Shown here: piece by piece, positions 32,852-42,335 of the stretch
Layout of the letters: each line of letters starts with the position of its first letter
How positions within the stretch are numbered: the stretch's first letter is position 1
Virus record (IMG/VR): IMGVR_UViG_3300025138_000051
Span: 1 to 54,445 of that record
Origin: a virus
Direction: 5' to 3' (one strand)
Length of the DNA stretch: 54,445 nucleotides
Notes under the pieces: model-generated
The model's database searches: none
The model's input: the letters and a program-made list of their open reading frames with translations, nothing else
What the model was told of the DNA's origin: nothing
Translations under genes and position numbers: made by a program

Positions 32852-32878
32852 TTACCCCCGTCTTTGCAACGAGGGTAA
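32852..32878 (-). terminator. Hairpin after major capsid gene, partial terminator
   Basis: An inverted repeat TTACCC-C-CGT (32852-32861) and ACG-A-GGGTAA (32869-32878) gives a nine-pair stem with one mismatch and a seven-base loop. On the - strand it is followed by TTATTTTT. A leaky terminator here would raise capsid mRNA over downstream genes. Confidence 0.65.
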
Positions 32879-32892
32879 ATATTACTTACTTA

Positions 32893-34359
32893 TTATGCAT
32901 CTTGAAATAAGAAGAAGTTGTTTGCTCCTAAAACACAAACAGCTCTTTCAGTCAAGAAGTTTACTTCCATAGCATCTAAAGAAGATGTTTTTGCTCCACC
33001 AGCAGAACCAGTGATCCAAGTCTTGTATCTTCTATCTTCAGTTTCAGAAGCTCTGTAACGAACATGTAAGAAAGGACGCTTAGCATTCTTTCCTAAGATT
33101 TGATCGTAAACTGTAGTTGAACCAGCAGGAACTAACATTCCGTTGATTGCTCCACCTACAAGACCACCTCTCATTGTCGGGTCATTCAGATATTTCCAGT
33201 CAGACTTGTAAAAGTCATAACCTCTTCTAAATCCTGAGAATCCAAGATTTAAAGCCATCTCTTCATCATTGTCAAATAAACCATATGAAGTACCACCAGC
33301 TCCGTAAGAGTTTTGTGATGCTAACATATCGTCAATGTCAAATGAAAAGTCTCTATTTACAAAAAGAACATTTTCTTCAATAGCTCCTTGCTTGTCTAAT
33401 CTTTGGATAATAGAATCAAATTCAGCAAGAGTTGTTGGATTACCTCCACCAAATACATTACCTCTTTGTCCTACTACAAAGAATACACCTTCAGAACCAT
33501 TTAAGTTTGCTGCAGACGCACCAGCACCAACTCCTTGGAAAAAGTCTCCTGCTCCAGAAGTAGCTTCTGCAGGCACAGCTTCAATCATAGCTGTCTCCAT
33601 ATAGTCTTCAAAACGTAATCTTGTGTCATGCTCAGATTTTAAATACCATAGGTATCCGCTTACGCCATCTTCACCTGATACTTCGATCCATCCGATTTGA
33701 GCCATATCAGAACCAGAAACAGAATATTTGTCTTTGATAATGATTGGTTTGTTATCGAAAATGAAATCGTCAGATTCATTAGATCCTACCATACCATCAG
33801 TTCCTTTGTTAAATTCAGAACCATAGATAAAGATATCACACGCTACACCAGCTGCCATTACTTGTCCGCTTGCTTCATAGTAAGCAATTGTTACAACGTT
33901 TGGCGCACCAGCTGTAGGTGCTACTGTAATTACACCTTTGTTCGTTAAATTTGAACCAGGTGTTTTGTCAGAGATCATTACTGTTTGACCAACTCTTAAC
34001 GATGCTGTGTTAGGTGTTCCACCTAAAGCAGGGTTAAAGTTAGAAACATTGTTTGGAATAGTCCATACTGCTGATCTTGTTCCTGCACCAGCTGCTGATG
34101 CAGATGTGCAATTTTGATATTTTACATGCAATCTTCCTTGCTCAGCCCATTTAATAAGGTCAGAGTTAGAAGGCATTTCAGCTCCTACCAATCTTAGGAA
34201 GGAGGATACGCTTCGATTACCATATCTTTCAAACTCTTTTTCATAAGTGTCAGGTAAATACTGATTTAAGAAATTGAAGTCTGTAATATAGTTGCTTTCC
34301 AACGGCACTTGTTGTGCTGAAGGTTGTAAGTCGAAACCAGGGGTTACATTTACTGCCAT
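32893..34359 (-). CDS. Major capsid protein
   Basis: 488 residues. The N-terminus (DFNFLNQYLPDTYEKEFERY, about 28-47, then GNRSVSSFLRLVGAEMPSNS) and the long middle (TAMIEAVPAEATSGAGDFFQ, about 252-271; FDSIIQRLDKQGAIEENVLF) are typical of HK97-fold capsids in this phage group, although the fold itself cannot be verified by eye. Position is decisive: it follows a scaffold-like acidic coiled-coil gene and the portal, and a terminator hairpin lies after it. Length agrees with crAss-like capsid proteins (about 490 aa). It is expected to be the most abundant virion protein. Confidence 0.8.
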   Translation of the reverse strand: MAVNVTPGFDLQPSAQQVPLESNYITDFNFLNQYLPDTYEKEFERYGNRSVSSFLRLVGAEMPSNSDLIKWAEQGRLHVKYQNCTSASAAGAGTRSAVWTIPNNVSNFNPALGGTPNTASLRVGQTVMISDKTPGSNLTNKGVITVAPTAGAPNVVTIAYYEASGQVMAAGVACDIFIYGSEFNKGTDGMVGSNESDDFIFDNKPIIIKDKYSVSGSDMAQIGWIEVSGEDGVSGYLWYLKSEHDTRLRFEDYMETAMIEAVPAEATSGAGDFFQGVGAGASAANLNGSEGVFFVVGQRGNVFGGGNPTTLAEFDSIIQRLDKQGAIEENVLFVNRDFSFDIDDMLASQNSYGAGGTSYGLFDNDEEMALNLGFSGFRRGYDFYKSDWKYLNDPTMRGGLVGGAINGMLVPAGSTTVYDQILGKNAKRPFLHVRYRASETEDRRYKTWITGSAGGAKTSSLDAMEVNFLTERAVCVLGANNFFLFQDA

Positions 34360-34377
34360 TTTTTTAATTTTTAATTG

Positions 34378-35517
34378 TTAATTATTTTTAATACTTCTAA
34401 TTTTGAGTCCTCTTCCACTACTACTGTCACCAATTGGGCGAATCTTTAAACCATCTTTTGTTGATAGCTGTGGTGATTTACGTACATCCATATTAATGTT
34501 TTTGGATTTACGTGTAACATCATCCACTGCTGCTGCAACACCTTGGTCATAAAAGAACTGAGCAAACTTTTCTGGATTCATTGCAACCGATAAGGCTTTA
34601 TGGTATCCATTTGCATCTGACATTAAACCATCTTTGTTAATGTATTTATTTACAAAGTTGTTTACGTCTGACTGCTTGTTCATCAATTCATCTGCTGTAC
34701 CTGGTTTATAATTAATCTTTTTTTCACCAACCTCAAATTCAAAACCTTTGAACTCATTGTTAAACACTTCTTTAGTGCGGTTTAAAAAGTAATCATATCG
34801 CTTTTCATTACTTTCAGCAATTGTTTTTGATTCCTCTATATACTTATTATAGTCACTTAATTTTTTTTCTTGATCATCAGATAATCCATCCCTACTTGAC
34901 TCAAGAGGAATTTTATATTTATCTTTCTGTTCAGTAAAAAATTTACGTGCCTTAGCAAGTTCTCTTTTTTTAGCTAATTTTATTTTTCTAATATCTCTTT
35001 CATCATCATCTTCATCATATCCAAACTTGTCATCCATTAAGTCTTGAATATCAATAGCATCCAAACCTTCTTCTTGAATAGACATATAATCAGCTATCAC
35101 TGCGTCTTCTTCCATGTTATCGTAGTCTTTTTGTAATTTATAAAAGTCTTCGATTCCACGACCAGTTTCTTTTTTATACTCAAAATACTTTAAAACATCT
35201 TCAGGTAATTTTTCATTTGATTCTTTGGTCTCAAATAATTGATCAACTGATTCAATGTCTTTATTGTATCTTTCTTTTATATATGAAAGAACGTTATCAT
35301 CATTTACCCCTGATGATTCAGGTATATCTTTAGAAGTATTTTCAACTTCTTTAGTTTCAACTTCTTTTGCTTGTTCTGGAGCTTCTACCTTTACTTCTTC
35401 TACTTTAGCTTCAGGTTTTTCCTGAGATGTAGTTTCTTCGTGTTTTTGCAGTAACTGCTCTTCTATTTCAGCTTTAGATTTTTCGTTTCCACTAACTTCT
35501 TTTACTTGTAATTTCAT
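34378..35517 (-). CDS. Scaffolding protein
   Basis: 379 residues. The N-terminal 80 residues are a Glu/Lys/Val-rich disordered stretch (KVEEVKVEAPEQAKEVETKE), the middle is strongly acidic and helical (KFGYDEDDDERDIRKIKLAK, about 165-184) and the end is basic (SSSGRGLKIRSIKNN). Acidic, helical, soluble, directly before the capsid gene (18-base gap): these are the usual features of scaffolds that shape the procapsid and bind capsid through a basic C-terminal segment. A TAACTTTG promoter box lies 16 bases before its ATG, so scaffold and capsid form one unit. Confidence 0.75.
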   Translation of the reverse strand: MKLQVKEVSGNEKSKAEIEEQLLQKHEETTSQEKPEAKVEEVKVEAPEQAKEVETKEVENTSKDIPESSGVNDDNVLSYIKERYNKDIESVDQLFETKESNEKLPEDVLKYFEYKKETGRGIEDFYKLQKDYDNMEEDAVIADYMSIQEEGLDAIDIQDLMDDKFGYDEDDDERDIRKIKLAKKRELAKARKFFTEQKDKYKIPLESSRDGLSDDQEKKLSDYNKYIEESKTIAESNEKRYDYFLNRTKEVFNNEFKGFEFEVGEKKINYKPGTADELMNKQSDVNNFVNKYINKDGLMSDANGYHKALSVAMNPEKFAQFFYDQGVAAAVDDVTRKSKNINMDVRKSPQLSTKDGLKIRPIGDSSSGRGLKIRSIKNN

Positions 35518-35533
35518 TTGATTTAATTTTTAA

Positions 35534-35541
35534 CAAAGTTA
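35534..35541 (-). promoter_or_regulatory. Candidate promoter -7 box before scaffold gene
   Basis: TAACTTTG on the - strand matches TAnnTTTG, 16 bases upstream of the scaffold ATG in a 53-base gap. No obvious -33 TTTG. Confidence 0.4.
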
Positions 35542-35570
35542 ATACTTATTTAATTATATATTTTAGCTGT

Positions 35571-35705
35571 TTAAATATTACAAAAACGTCTTTTGGATTC
35601 CCATTGAATTTTTTTTGATTTACCTAACATACTTTTTTTACTAACCCTATTGTTAAAATCTTCTCTTGCTTGATTTAATTGTGGGCCTGCTGTTTTTTGC
35701 ATCAT
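35571..35705 (-). CDS. Small basic protein
   Basis: 44 residues from the ATG at 35705, which overlaps the upstream stop (ATGA); a second ATG at 35702 gives 43. The protein is basic and polar (NQAREDFNNRVSKKSMLGKS, then KKIQWESKRRF). No family is recognised. It lies between the basic head protein and the scaffold gene and may be a minor head or packaging component. Confidence 0.55.
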   Translation of the reverse strand: MMQKTAGPQLNQAREDFNNRVSKKSMLGKSKKIQWESKRRFCNI

Positions 35706-36031
35706 TTTTTTATCTTTTTATCAAGAGCTTTAGCACCTCCTTTTTTACCTAAATGTTTTGAAATATATTTTAATATCATCTTACCTCCTTTTAAAATTTT
35801 ACCACCGCCTATCATTCCTCCTCCTACTGCGCCACCTTTCATTTTTGGCTTTGGAAGAGGTTTAAGATTTTTAGCATACTCTCTTAGTTTAGCTGATTGT
35901 GCCTCTGATTGTTTTTTTGTTATTAGTTTTCTACGAGGTTTAGTAGGAACGTTTGTTGCAGTACGTGTAGACTCTTTTGCTATCGCAGCAGGTCTTTGTT
36001 TTTTTCTTTTTTTCTTATCTAATTTACTCAT
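35702..36031 (-). CDS. Highly basic head-region protein
   Basis: 109 residues with about a third Lys/Arg (MSKLDKKKRKKQRPAA; KPRRKLITKKQ) and a Gly-rich, partly hydrophobic segment (MKGGAVGGGMIGGGKILKGG, about 64-83). Such composition fits a DNA-binding capsid-interior protein or a small membrane-active virion peptide. It starts one base after the portal gene and its stop overlaps the next start. No family is recognised; head location is inferred from the neighbours. Confidence 0.6.
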   Translation of the reverse strand: MSKLDKKKRKKQRPAAIAKESTRTATNVPTKPRRKLITKKQSEAQSAKLREYAKNLKPLPKPKMKGGAVGGGMIGGGKILKGGKMILKYISKHLGKKGGAKALDKKIKK

Positions 36032-36032
36032 A

Positions 36033-38468
36033 TTATCTTGGGTTAAATTCTGCTAAATCAAAACCATCTAAACTATCTTCATTAGATTCAAAAGTTATTG
36101 GAGGTAAGTTTCTTTTTCTTTGCTCAATCATTTTAGATTGCTGCGAGTTAGCCATAGTAATTCTATCTGATTTTCCCTTTTCTTTAGCTTCTTCACGTAA
36201 ATCAATTTGTTTTTGTTCTAAACCTCTTAGTTGCATATTATATGCAAATTCAGTTTCCATTAGTTGTGCTTTTAATGCAGCTTCGTTTTTAAGCTTCTCG
36301 ATATCCATAGCAACTTCTTGTTGTTTTAATTGCATCTTACCTTGGATTTCCATTTGTGCTTTTTGTTGGTCAGCTTGAGCCTGAGCCATTATACCAGCTT
36401 GTTGTTGTTCAGCTTGTGCTGCTTGTTGTTGTTGCATTTGTTGCATTTCTGCATCCTGCTTTCTTTTTCTTTTTACTTTTAATAATTGGTTAGCCATTTT
36501 TAAATTATGGATTTCCCTAATATCAATAGCGTCTTCTAAGCTTATATCATTTTTAGATAAAGCCATTTGTATGTTTTGTTCAAGCATTTGCTTTTGTTCC
36601 TCATCAGGAGACATTTCTAAGAAAACACCAAAATCATATAAATAAAAATCTTTTAAATCTTCTAATATTCTTAAATTGTATTTACCGATTTGCATAGCAA
36701 ATTGATTTTTGAAATCGGAATATTCTAAAATATCTGCAGTTCTTATAACTACACCTTCTGCTAATCTTTTAGTCATAAATAAACTACTGTTTAATATATG
36801 TCTTGTAGCAGTATTAGAACTAAGAGCTGCAAGTTTTTGAACACCTACTAAAGCATCTGGGTTAGGACTTGAAGCATCTCGTGCTTCATTTAATCCTGTG
36901 ACTGTTCTAATCATATCCATATAATGATTATAGTTACCTATAAGCATTTGAAGTTTTCCAGCACCACTACTTGAAGTTAATTGTTGAATAGGTTGTCTTG
37001 CATTATTAAACTCTCCATCTTGAGTATAAGACCTACCTACTACAGAACCTGTTTGGAAGTAAAGTCTTAAAGCATCTTCTGGGTTGTATGCGTTTCCTGT
37101 TCCTAAGTCAACTTCATTTAAACCATCAGCATCAATGAAAACTCCATCAGGAACAACACGTGAAACTACTTGTTGTATTTTTAAATGTGTAATTTGTATC
37201 AAGTCTGCAAAAGGAATCATTCTTCTAACTAAAGACTCGTAAACTCCTTTATACATTCTTGGCGCACAAGCCACATAATTTGGTAAAGCATGTTGAGATG
37301 CAGATTTAGGTCTTACCATATTTTCTGCCAGTTCCCATTTTAGCATAATGTTAGTACCCATAACCATAATACCATCATACCAAACTTCTATATTTTTTTC
37401 TATTCTTTCAAATTTACCCTCCTCTTGCATTTCTGTTGGAGGATTAAATTCATCGTTTTTACTTACTACTTTGAAACTACCGTCCGCCATTTCTTTCTTT
37501 TTATAAACAAAAGAATGAGTCGTTTTATAATTGAAATATAATAAAGTAACAGTGTCACGCATAAACATACTATTCTCATAGTACTGTGCGTTATTATAAT
37601 AGTTGTACCAAGATTGACTATACTTGGATATAGTTTCCATTTCTTCATTTGTAATATCAGGATTTATTTTAACCAACTCTGTCATTGGTATAGTTTTAAT
37701 TTCTCCCCAATAAAAACAATCTTTAAAATAAGGATCTTCTGTATAGCTATAAACAACATTAGCTGGATCAACATAATCTAATTGAACACCTTGTCCTGGC
37801 AAAAATTGATGTTTTGCCATACTAACTCCAAGAGTCATCAAATCGTAATCACATCTTTTTCTAATTTCTTGATATTGGTTTTTATTTAAAATCGTATCAA
37901 TTGCTTCTTCTGCAGCAATTTCTATTGCTGGTTTGTACTTCATTTGCATAAACAACTGAAGTTCTTCGTCATCATTAGGAAGTTCAGATTCTTCTGTTTG
38001 AAAAACATTAACTCCAAAGTCTTGTTCGATTTGTTGAAATAAAGGTCGAGCTATCATCTCACCTTCTATTTGTTTTTGAAACTCATTTCTTTTTTCAGCC
38101 GACATTGCGTCTTCCGCAAATGCTTTTACTTTAAAAAGTCGGTCATTCAATCCATTAACTACTATGTCTACAAATTTAGGAATAACAGGAACTGGTGTCC
38201 AATCTAAATTTAAGTAACTTAAATCTCCGTCTACTGCAATTTCGTTTTTATACTTAGATACAGATTGTTCTCCACGAGCATAAAGTCTAAGTCTGTTAAA
38301 CTCTCCCCATTGATTAAAAAATCTACATGTACTATTATCTTTTCTAAACCACTCGTACTGTATCGCCTGCCCTACTTGTAGGCCGTACTCCATGGTATCT
38401 TTTTGTGCGTCAGTAACAAACTGATCAGGAAAAGCGGCTTGATTAATTTGTATATTTACCTCTTTCAT
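36033..38468 (-). CDS. Portal protein
   Basis: 811 residues. The N-terminal region has NQWGEFNRLRLYARGEQSVS (about 48-67) and LDWTPVPVIPKFVDIVVNGL (about 83-102), characteristic of portals in crAss-like and flavobacterial phages; LPNYVACAPRMYKGVYESLV (about 393-412), then RRMIPFADLIQITHLKI, form the later core. The C-terminal 150 residues are a Gln-rich coiled coil (MQQMQQQQAAQAEQQQAG), probably the barrel inside the head. Twelve copies form the DNA entry ring. It overlaps the terminase gene by four bases (ATGA), as is usual for TerL-portal pairs. Confidence 0.85.
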   Translation of the reverse strand: MKEVNIQINQAAFPDQFVTDAQKDTMEYGLQVGQAIQYEWFRKDNSTCRFFNQWGEFNRLRLYARGEQSVSKYKNEIAVDGDLSYLNLDWTPVPVIPKFVDIVVNGLNDRLFKVKAFAEDAMSAEKRNEFQKQIEGEMIARPLFQQIEQDFGVNVFQTEESELPNDDEELQLFMQMKYKPAIEIAAEEAIDTILNKNQYQEIRKRCDYDLMTLGVSMAKHQFLPGQGVQLDYVDPANVVYSYTEDPYFKDCFYWGEIKTIPMTELVKINPDITNEEMETISKYSQSWYNYYNNAQYYENSMFMRDTVTLLYFNYKTTHSFVYKKKEMADGSFKVVSKNDEFNPPTEMQEEGKFERIEKNIEVWYDGIMVMGTNIMLKWELAENMVRPKSASQHALPNYVACAPRMYKGVYESLVRRMIPFADLIQITHLKIQQVVSRVVPDGVFIDADGLNEVDLGTGNAYNPEDALRLYFQTGSVVGRSYTQDGEFNNARQPIQQLTSSSGAGKLQMLIGNYNHYMDMIRTVTGLNEARDASSPNPDALVGVQKLAALSSNTATRHILNSSLFMTKRLAEGVVIRTADILEYSDFKNQFAMQIGKYNLRILEDLKDFYLYDFGVFLEMSPDEEQKQMLEQNIQMALSKNDISLEDAIDIREIHNLKMANQLLKVKRKRKQDAEMQQMQQQQAAQAEQQQAGIMAQAQADQQKAQMEIQGKMQLKQQEVAMDIEKLKNEAALKAQLMETEFAYNMQLRGLEQKQIDLREEAKEKGKSDRITMANSQQSKMIEQRKRNLPPITFESNEDSLDGFDLAEFNPR

Positions 38469-40717
38469 CTATTATTTATTCTACTGCGAGAATCAGTGTT
38501 GTTATATGTTGCAAATTTAATGCTTATTTTCGTCTTTTCTCTTGACGGTGTATATAAGTGTTTTTGGTTGGCCATTATAGCTAATCCAGAGCTTATCGAA
38601 GCATCAAACTTAGTTCTATTATTTATGTCAAATTTTGCCCAATCTTCTAATGTTCTTTGAAAATAAGTATCACCCATATCTCCTTCCGTTCTATAAATAC
38701 CACCCATATCTAATCCTACATATTTTTCTATATACGACTCAATAGCAGACGCATGTGATTGTTTTACATCTTCAGAAGTGTTTGGTATACCCCCTAATTC
38801 TTTTTCAGTCTTAGAAAGCTTATTAATTGTTTTGTCAGGCCTATTTAAACTAAACCCTCTATAACCTCTATTCTTAAAATGATAAAGTAATCGAGGCTTA
38901 TTGTTTTCACACAATATTGGCATCCCATAAAACACACAAGCCATTAATACTTCTTCAAAAAATATTTCAGCTGTTTGAGGTCTGGCTATGTATTCTAAAA
39001 AGAAATGATTACTTGGCATCTCTTCCATAGAAAATTTTGTTAAACCATGTAAAGAACCATTAGATCCTTTTCCAACTACAACACCTGATATGTCATAAGA
39101 ATCACAACCAAACGAACCTAAATGTTCATTTCCTGGAAAAAATCTGCCATTCTTTTTAATAACATTATTTTGTAACGCTACTTTTGGCATGTAAGTTACA
39201 AAAAATCTACCTCTTTTATTTGGAGTCCAAATAACCTTAGTATCTTTAATACCATCTTTCCAACTAAACGAACCTTGTGTTATAAAATGTTCTTTAACTA
39301 AAGAGTCATTATAATCTATTTGTTGATATATTTTTGTTAAATTAAATAAAGATTGTTTACTTTCATCTCTAAATGCATGTGATTCAGTTCGAGGGAATTG
39401 TCTGTAAAATTCATTTAAAGCATCTGGATCTGTACTTAAAGAATTAACTTCATTTTTCCAATAATCAATTGCTCCTTGATAAATTATTTCATCATCAATA
39501 CCCTTTACTGGTTTTTCTGGAGTGTCTAAAACAGGCATACCATACTGATCTATAAAACCTTCCATATTCCATTCCATAGGAACGAAAAGGGAATATAATC
39601 CACTTTTAGTTTGACCATTTTTATTTCGCTTTGAAACATCAGAGTCATTAAAAAGTTGTTTAAAATTCCTACCTCCTTTATCTAAAGCGTTAGATGTAGA
39701 TCCCATCATACATTTTCCAACAATTTTACTACCTAATCTTAAACATGTTTTTGTAACACGCCAGTTATTTAAAATATTATCAGGTCTTTCCCATTTTCCA
39801 GATTCGTCATGTACAAGTAACTTTAATTTTTCACCATCGTAACTATTATCTCCTGTGTTTTTCCAATCAATAGTTGTGTCTAATCCTTCAAGTTGTTCTT
39901 CTTCATCTATTACAAACATATTTTTTTTTGTAATTTTTGCAGCAGGAACTCTATATGCTAATTCTGTTTTTGGCTTATCCATACCATCTTGTATGGGTTT
40001 AAAGAAAAAAGGATAGTTATTTGAAATAGGAACAACTTTATCAGTAAACATTTTTTTAGCATCTGAACCAGTTTTAGATAATATACCTATACGTGCATCT
40101 TTAGCAAGAGTTGCTAAGTTTACACATTCTTCAGAACCCATATATGAAAAACCTGAACGTCTAATTTTTAAATAACAAATACCAAAACTTCTTTTGTCAG
40201 CTTTACAAGCTTCCCAGTATAAGTAAAATATTCTATTAGCTTCACGAAAATCTGGTAAACCTACATCAATTTTTGTCCACTGTAAGTACATATAGTGAGA
40301 CCCTGTTACATATGTAGGAACTCCATTGTTATAAAACCAATGACCAAACTCTCTTCTATTAAACTCTTTTTCTATATAATCAACCCATTGTTCTTTAAAA
40401 CTATTAGGCATTGAATGCCATTGGAATATAGTAGATATTCTTTTAAGTGTTTTTGAATACTCTGAAACCTCCCAGTACTGATTTGATTTTTCAGGTGATC
40501 TTTTGTATATTTCTTTTGGAGTATTTGGAAGAGCAACTTTTAAATTATTTATATTATAGATATCTCCTATTGTGCCGTCACGTGATATAATAACCATGTC
40601 GTACTTTTCATTATAACCATATTGCCAAGATCTTTTACGATTCTTTAACACCCTGGTTTGTTTAGGGACAACACTGTTTACTTTTATATATAAACTATTT
40701 TGATTTTGATTCTGCAA
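38465..40717 (-). CDS. terL: Terminase large subunit
   Basis: 750 residues. The ATPase domain shows a variant Walker A (LKIRRSGFSYMGS, about 183-195), Walker B KLLVHDE (299-305) and the coupling motif GSTSN (339-343). The nuclease domain begins near GCDSYDIS (about residue 535) and continues with the helix region IFFEEVLMACVFYGMPILCE and KQSHASAIESYIEKY. The N-terminal 100 residues are an added basic domain. The enzyme cuts concatemers and pumps DNA through the portal encoded next. Walker A lacks the standard GKT, which occurs in diverged terminases. It overlaps the small gene upstream by 23 bases. Confidence 0.85.
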   Translation of the reverse strand: MQNQNQNSLYIKVNSVVPKQTRVLKNRKRSWQYGYNEKYDMVIISRDGTIGDIYNINNLKVALPNTPKEIYKRSPEKSNQYWEVSEYSKTLKRISTIFQWHSMPNSFKEQWVDYIEKEFNRREFGHWFYNNGVPTYVTGSHYMYLQWTKIDVGLPDFREANRIFYLYWEACKADKRSFGICYLKIRRSGFSYMGSEECVNLATLAKDARIGILSKTGSDAKKMFTDKVVPISNNYPFFFKPIQDGMDKPKTELAYRVPAAKITKKNMFVIDEEEQLEGLDTTIDWKNTGDNSYDGEKLKLLVHDESGKWERPDNILNNWRVTKTCLRLGSKIVGKCMMGSTSNALDKGGRNFKQLFNDSDVSKRNKNGQTKSGLYSLFVPMEWNMEGFIDQYGMPVLDTPEKPVKGIDDEIIYQGAIDYWKNEVNSLSTDPDALNEFYRQFPRTESHAFRDESKQSLFNLTKIYQQIDYNDSLVKEHFITQGSFSWKDGIKDTKVIWTPNKRGRFFVTYMPKVALQNNVIKKNGRFFPGNEHLGSFGCDSYDISGVVVGKGSNGSLHGLTKFSMEEMPSNHFFLEYIARPQTAEIFFEEVLMACVFYGMPILCENNKPRLLYHFKNRGYRGFSLNRPDKTINKLSKTEKELGGIPNTSEDVKQSHASAIESYIEKYVGLDMGGIYRTEGDMGDTYFQRTLEDWAKFDINNRTKFDASISSGLAIMANQKHLYTPSREKTKISIKFATYNNTDSRSRINNR

Positions 40718-40970
40718 ATCCTTTAGGTAAATTATTAGTTTTTCTTTCTATTCCGTTAATTTTATCTTCTTCTTCTTCAATACGTTTAAGAATATCAAAC
40801 GCATCAAATATTGCAAGCTTCTTAGTTGCAGCTGCATTTTTTAATCTATCAGCAGCAAGTTCATCTTCAGGGTCACCAGTAATAATTTTTTCATTAGCAA
40901 CTTTAATTAGGTGCTTCACAGCCTTTTCACCTGCTTGAATTATTTGTATTTTTAAACTTACTATATCCAT
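40695..40970 (-). CDS. Small helical protein, possible small terminase subunit
   Basis: 91 residues, helical, with ADRLKNAAATKKLAIFDAFD (about 40-59) then ILKRIEEEEDKI as a charged coiled coil. It lies immediately before the large terminase and overlaps it by 23 bases, the place of the DNA-recognition subunit in many phages. No clear helix-turn-helix is seen, so the assignment is positional. Confidence 0.5.
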   Translation of the reverse strand: MDIVSLKIQIIQAGEKAVKHLIKVANEKIITGDPEDELAADRLKNAAATKKLAIFDAFDILKRIEEEEDKINGIERKTNNLPKGFAESKSK

Positions 40971-41539
40971 TACTTAAATTTATAAAACATTACAAATACT
41001 TTACGTCCTTCTTCCCAAGATTTATTAGGATATTTACTATGAAAATAATTAGATGGATAAGAAACTAATCTATTTTCTTCATAACCAACTACCGTACTTA
41101 ATCTCCATTTATTCAAATCTTCTGAATCTAATTTAAGTATTTTATCATACTCATCATCAGACATATTTTTTGGCATTTCTTTTCCATAAATATTGTGTTC
41201 CCAAAAAGCCGTTCCATTTAATTCTTCTAACTCTCTTGGTGATAAATATAATACTATAGCCCTATCAGGTTTCTGACCTTTAATATTCAAGTCTGAATGA
41301 ATACCCCAAGTTATATCTAATTTATCCGTAGATACTCTAAAAAAACTTAGTATGTTTTCTAATTCTCTTTCTTCTTTTTGTTGTAAAATATCTAAGATAA
41401 AATAATCAAAATCTTCATTAGATTCTAAAACATAAAAATCCTTACCACCAGATATTTTCTTTTGGAAAGGATTATCTAAATATTCTTTAATTATTTTTAA
41501 AAAATCTTTATCGATAACATCATCTAATATATAAATCAT
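40970..41539 (-). CDS. 2OG-Fe(II) oxygenase-like protein
   Basis: 189 residues. The facial triad of the double-stranded beta-helix oxygenases is visible: H81-x-D83 (in WGIHSDLN) and H167 (in NYFHSKYP), with R179 (GRKVFVMFY) to bind 2-oxoglutarate. This is the arrangement of small prolyl-4-hydroxylase/DUF6445-like phage oxygenases. They hydroxylate a protein, nucleic acid or small-molecule substrate that cannot be named here. It sits in the late packaging operon, overlaps its upstream neighbour by four bases (ATGA) and shares one base with the gene downstream, so modification of a virion protein is a reasonable guess. Confidence 0.75.
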   Translation of the reverse strand: MIYILDDVIDKDFLKIIKEYLDNPFQKKISGGKDFYVLESNEDFDYFILDILQQKEERELENILSFFRVSTDKLDITWGIHSDLNIKGQKPDRAIVLYLSPRELEELNGTAFWEHNIYGKEMPKNMSDDEYDKILKLDSEDLNKWRLSTVVGYEENRLVSYPSNYFHSKYPNKSWEEGRKVFVMFYKFK

Positions 41540-42102
41540 AGTTTTATGGTTATATTATCAGTGTACATTCTGTATAATAAATCTCCTTCTATAACAAATT
41601 CATATTCACTAAAAGGCTCATAACAAATTTGATCTCCTTTTTTTAAACCAAGTTCTTCTAATTGTTTATTTAGATAAACTAATTCTCCATGTAGAGGTTC
41701 ATTTTTAACACCACTACCTATAATATAAGAATCTTTTTTTGCAATAGGTTTTACAAAACAATATTTATCGAAAGCATTCCATTTATTATTTTTTTTATAA
41801 AGAAAAAACTGATCAAAATCTACAATAAATAAATCGTCTTTAATCCAGCTTCTACCGCTTTTTTGCCTACCATACATATCATTATAATATTTAAAAACAT
41901 TATGATGAACTAATATAGTATCTCCAATAGAAACCTCACCTTTATAATTTATAGGGACATTAACTACTTCTGCAAACCTATTTGAAACTGTATGATCTTC
42001 TTCAGAAACACTAATGATTAATTCTTTATCACCATAGTTTCTAATATTATCATATCTTCTGCCATTTACTGGCTTTACTATAAATGAATATGGGGATTGC
42101 AT
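41536..42102 (-). CDS. GroES-like co-chaperonin
   Basis: 188 residues. The first half has FAEVVNVPINYKGEVSIGDT (43-62, like the GxVxxVGxGxxxxVxVGDxV strand of Cpn10); the second repeats the fold: LGLKKGDQICYEPFSEYEFV (151-170), then IEGDLLYRMYTDNITI (compare VKVGDKVLFxxYGGTEI, then DGEEYLIxRExDIL). This looks like the beta-barrel and C-terminal strand of GroES, with an inserted segment (about 80-120) for the mobile loop or a roof. T4 gp31 is the known precedent for a phage co-chaperonin that helps fold its capsid. Divergent, so the call needs a structure prediction. Confidence 0.55.
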   Translation of the reverse strand: MQSPYSFIVKPVNGRRYDNIRNYGDKELIISVSEEDHTVSNRFAEVVNVPINYKGEVSIGDTILVHHNVFKYYNDMYGRQKSGRSWIKDDLFIVDFDQFFLYKKNNKWNAFDKYCFVKPIAKKDSYIIGSGVKNEPLHGELVYLNKQLEELGLKKGDQICYEPFSEYEFVIEGDLLYRMYTDNITIKL

Positions 42103-42326
42103 TAAAAGTTTATATTATATTCCAAAGATATAGGCATAGTCATTTTAAATTCTTTCCAAAGTAATACCTCATCTCCGTTCATAATCCATATTTTATATGA
42201 ATCCATAACTTTATCGTGTTGTATTAAATGAATAACATATGATCCACCTAAAACCTCTTGGCCAACAATATAATGCATTGCGCCAGATTTATAATCTGAT
42301 CCTATGGAGATTTTTCTTATGTCCAA
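42102..42326 (-). CDS. Conserved small protein, unknown function
   Basis: 74 residues, all strand-rich (SYVIHLIQHDKVMDSYKIWI, about 29-48; MNGDEVLLWKEFKMTMPIS). The N-terminus DIRKISIGSDYKSGAMHYIV is reminiscent of a small protein common in marine phage late operons, but I know no function. It shares one base with the GroES-like gene downstream. It is probably a minor virion or assembly component. Confidence 0.6.
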   Translation of the reverse strand: MDIRKISIGSDYKSGAMHYIVGQEVLGGSYVIHLIQHDKVMDSYKIWIMNGDEVLLWKEFKMTMPISLEYNINF

Positions 42327-42335
42327 TTTATTAAA

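Noticed and set aside
35679-36056. 125-residue hydrophobic frame on the + strand
   Set aside because: It is antisense to the Lys-rich 109-aa gene (Lys codons read as Phe/Leu), so the membrane-like look is an artefact.
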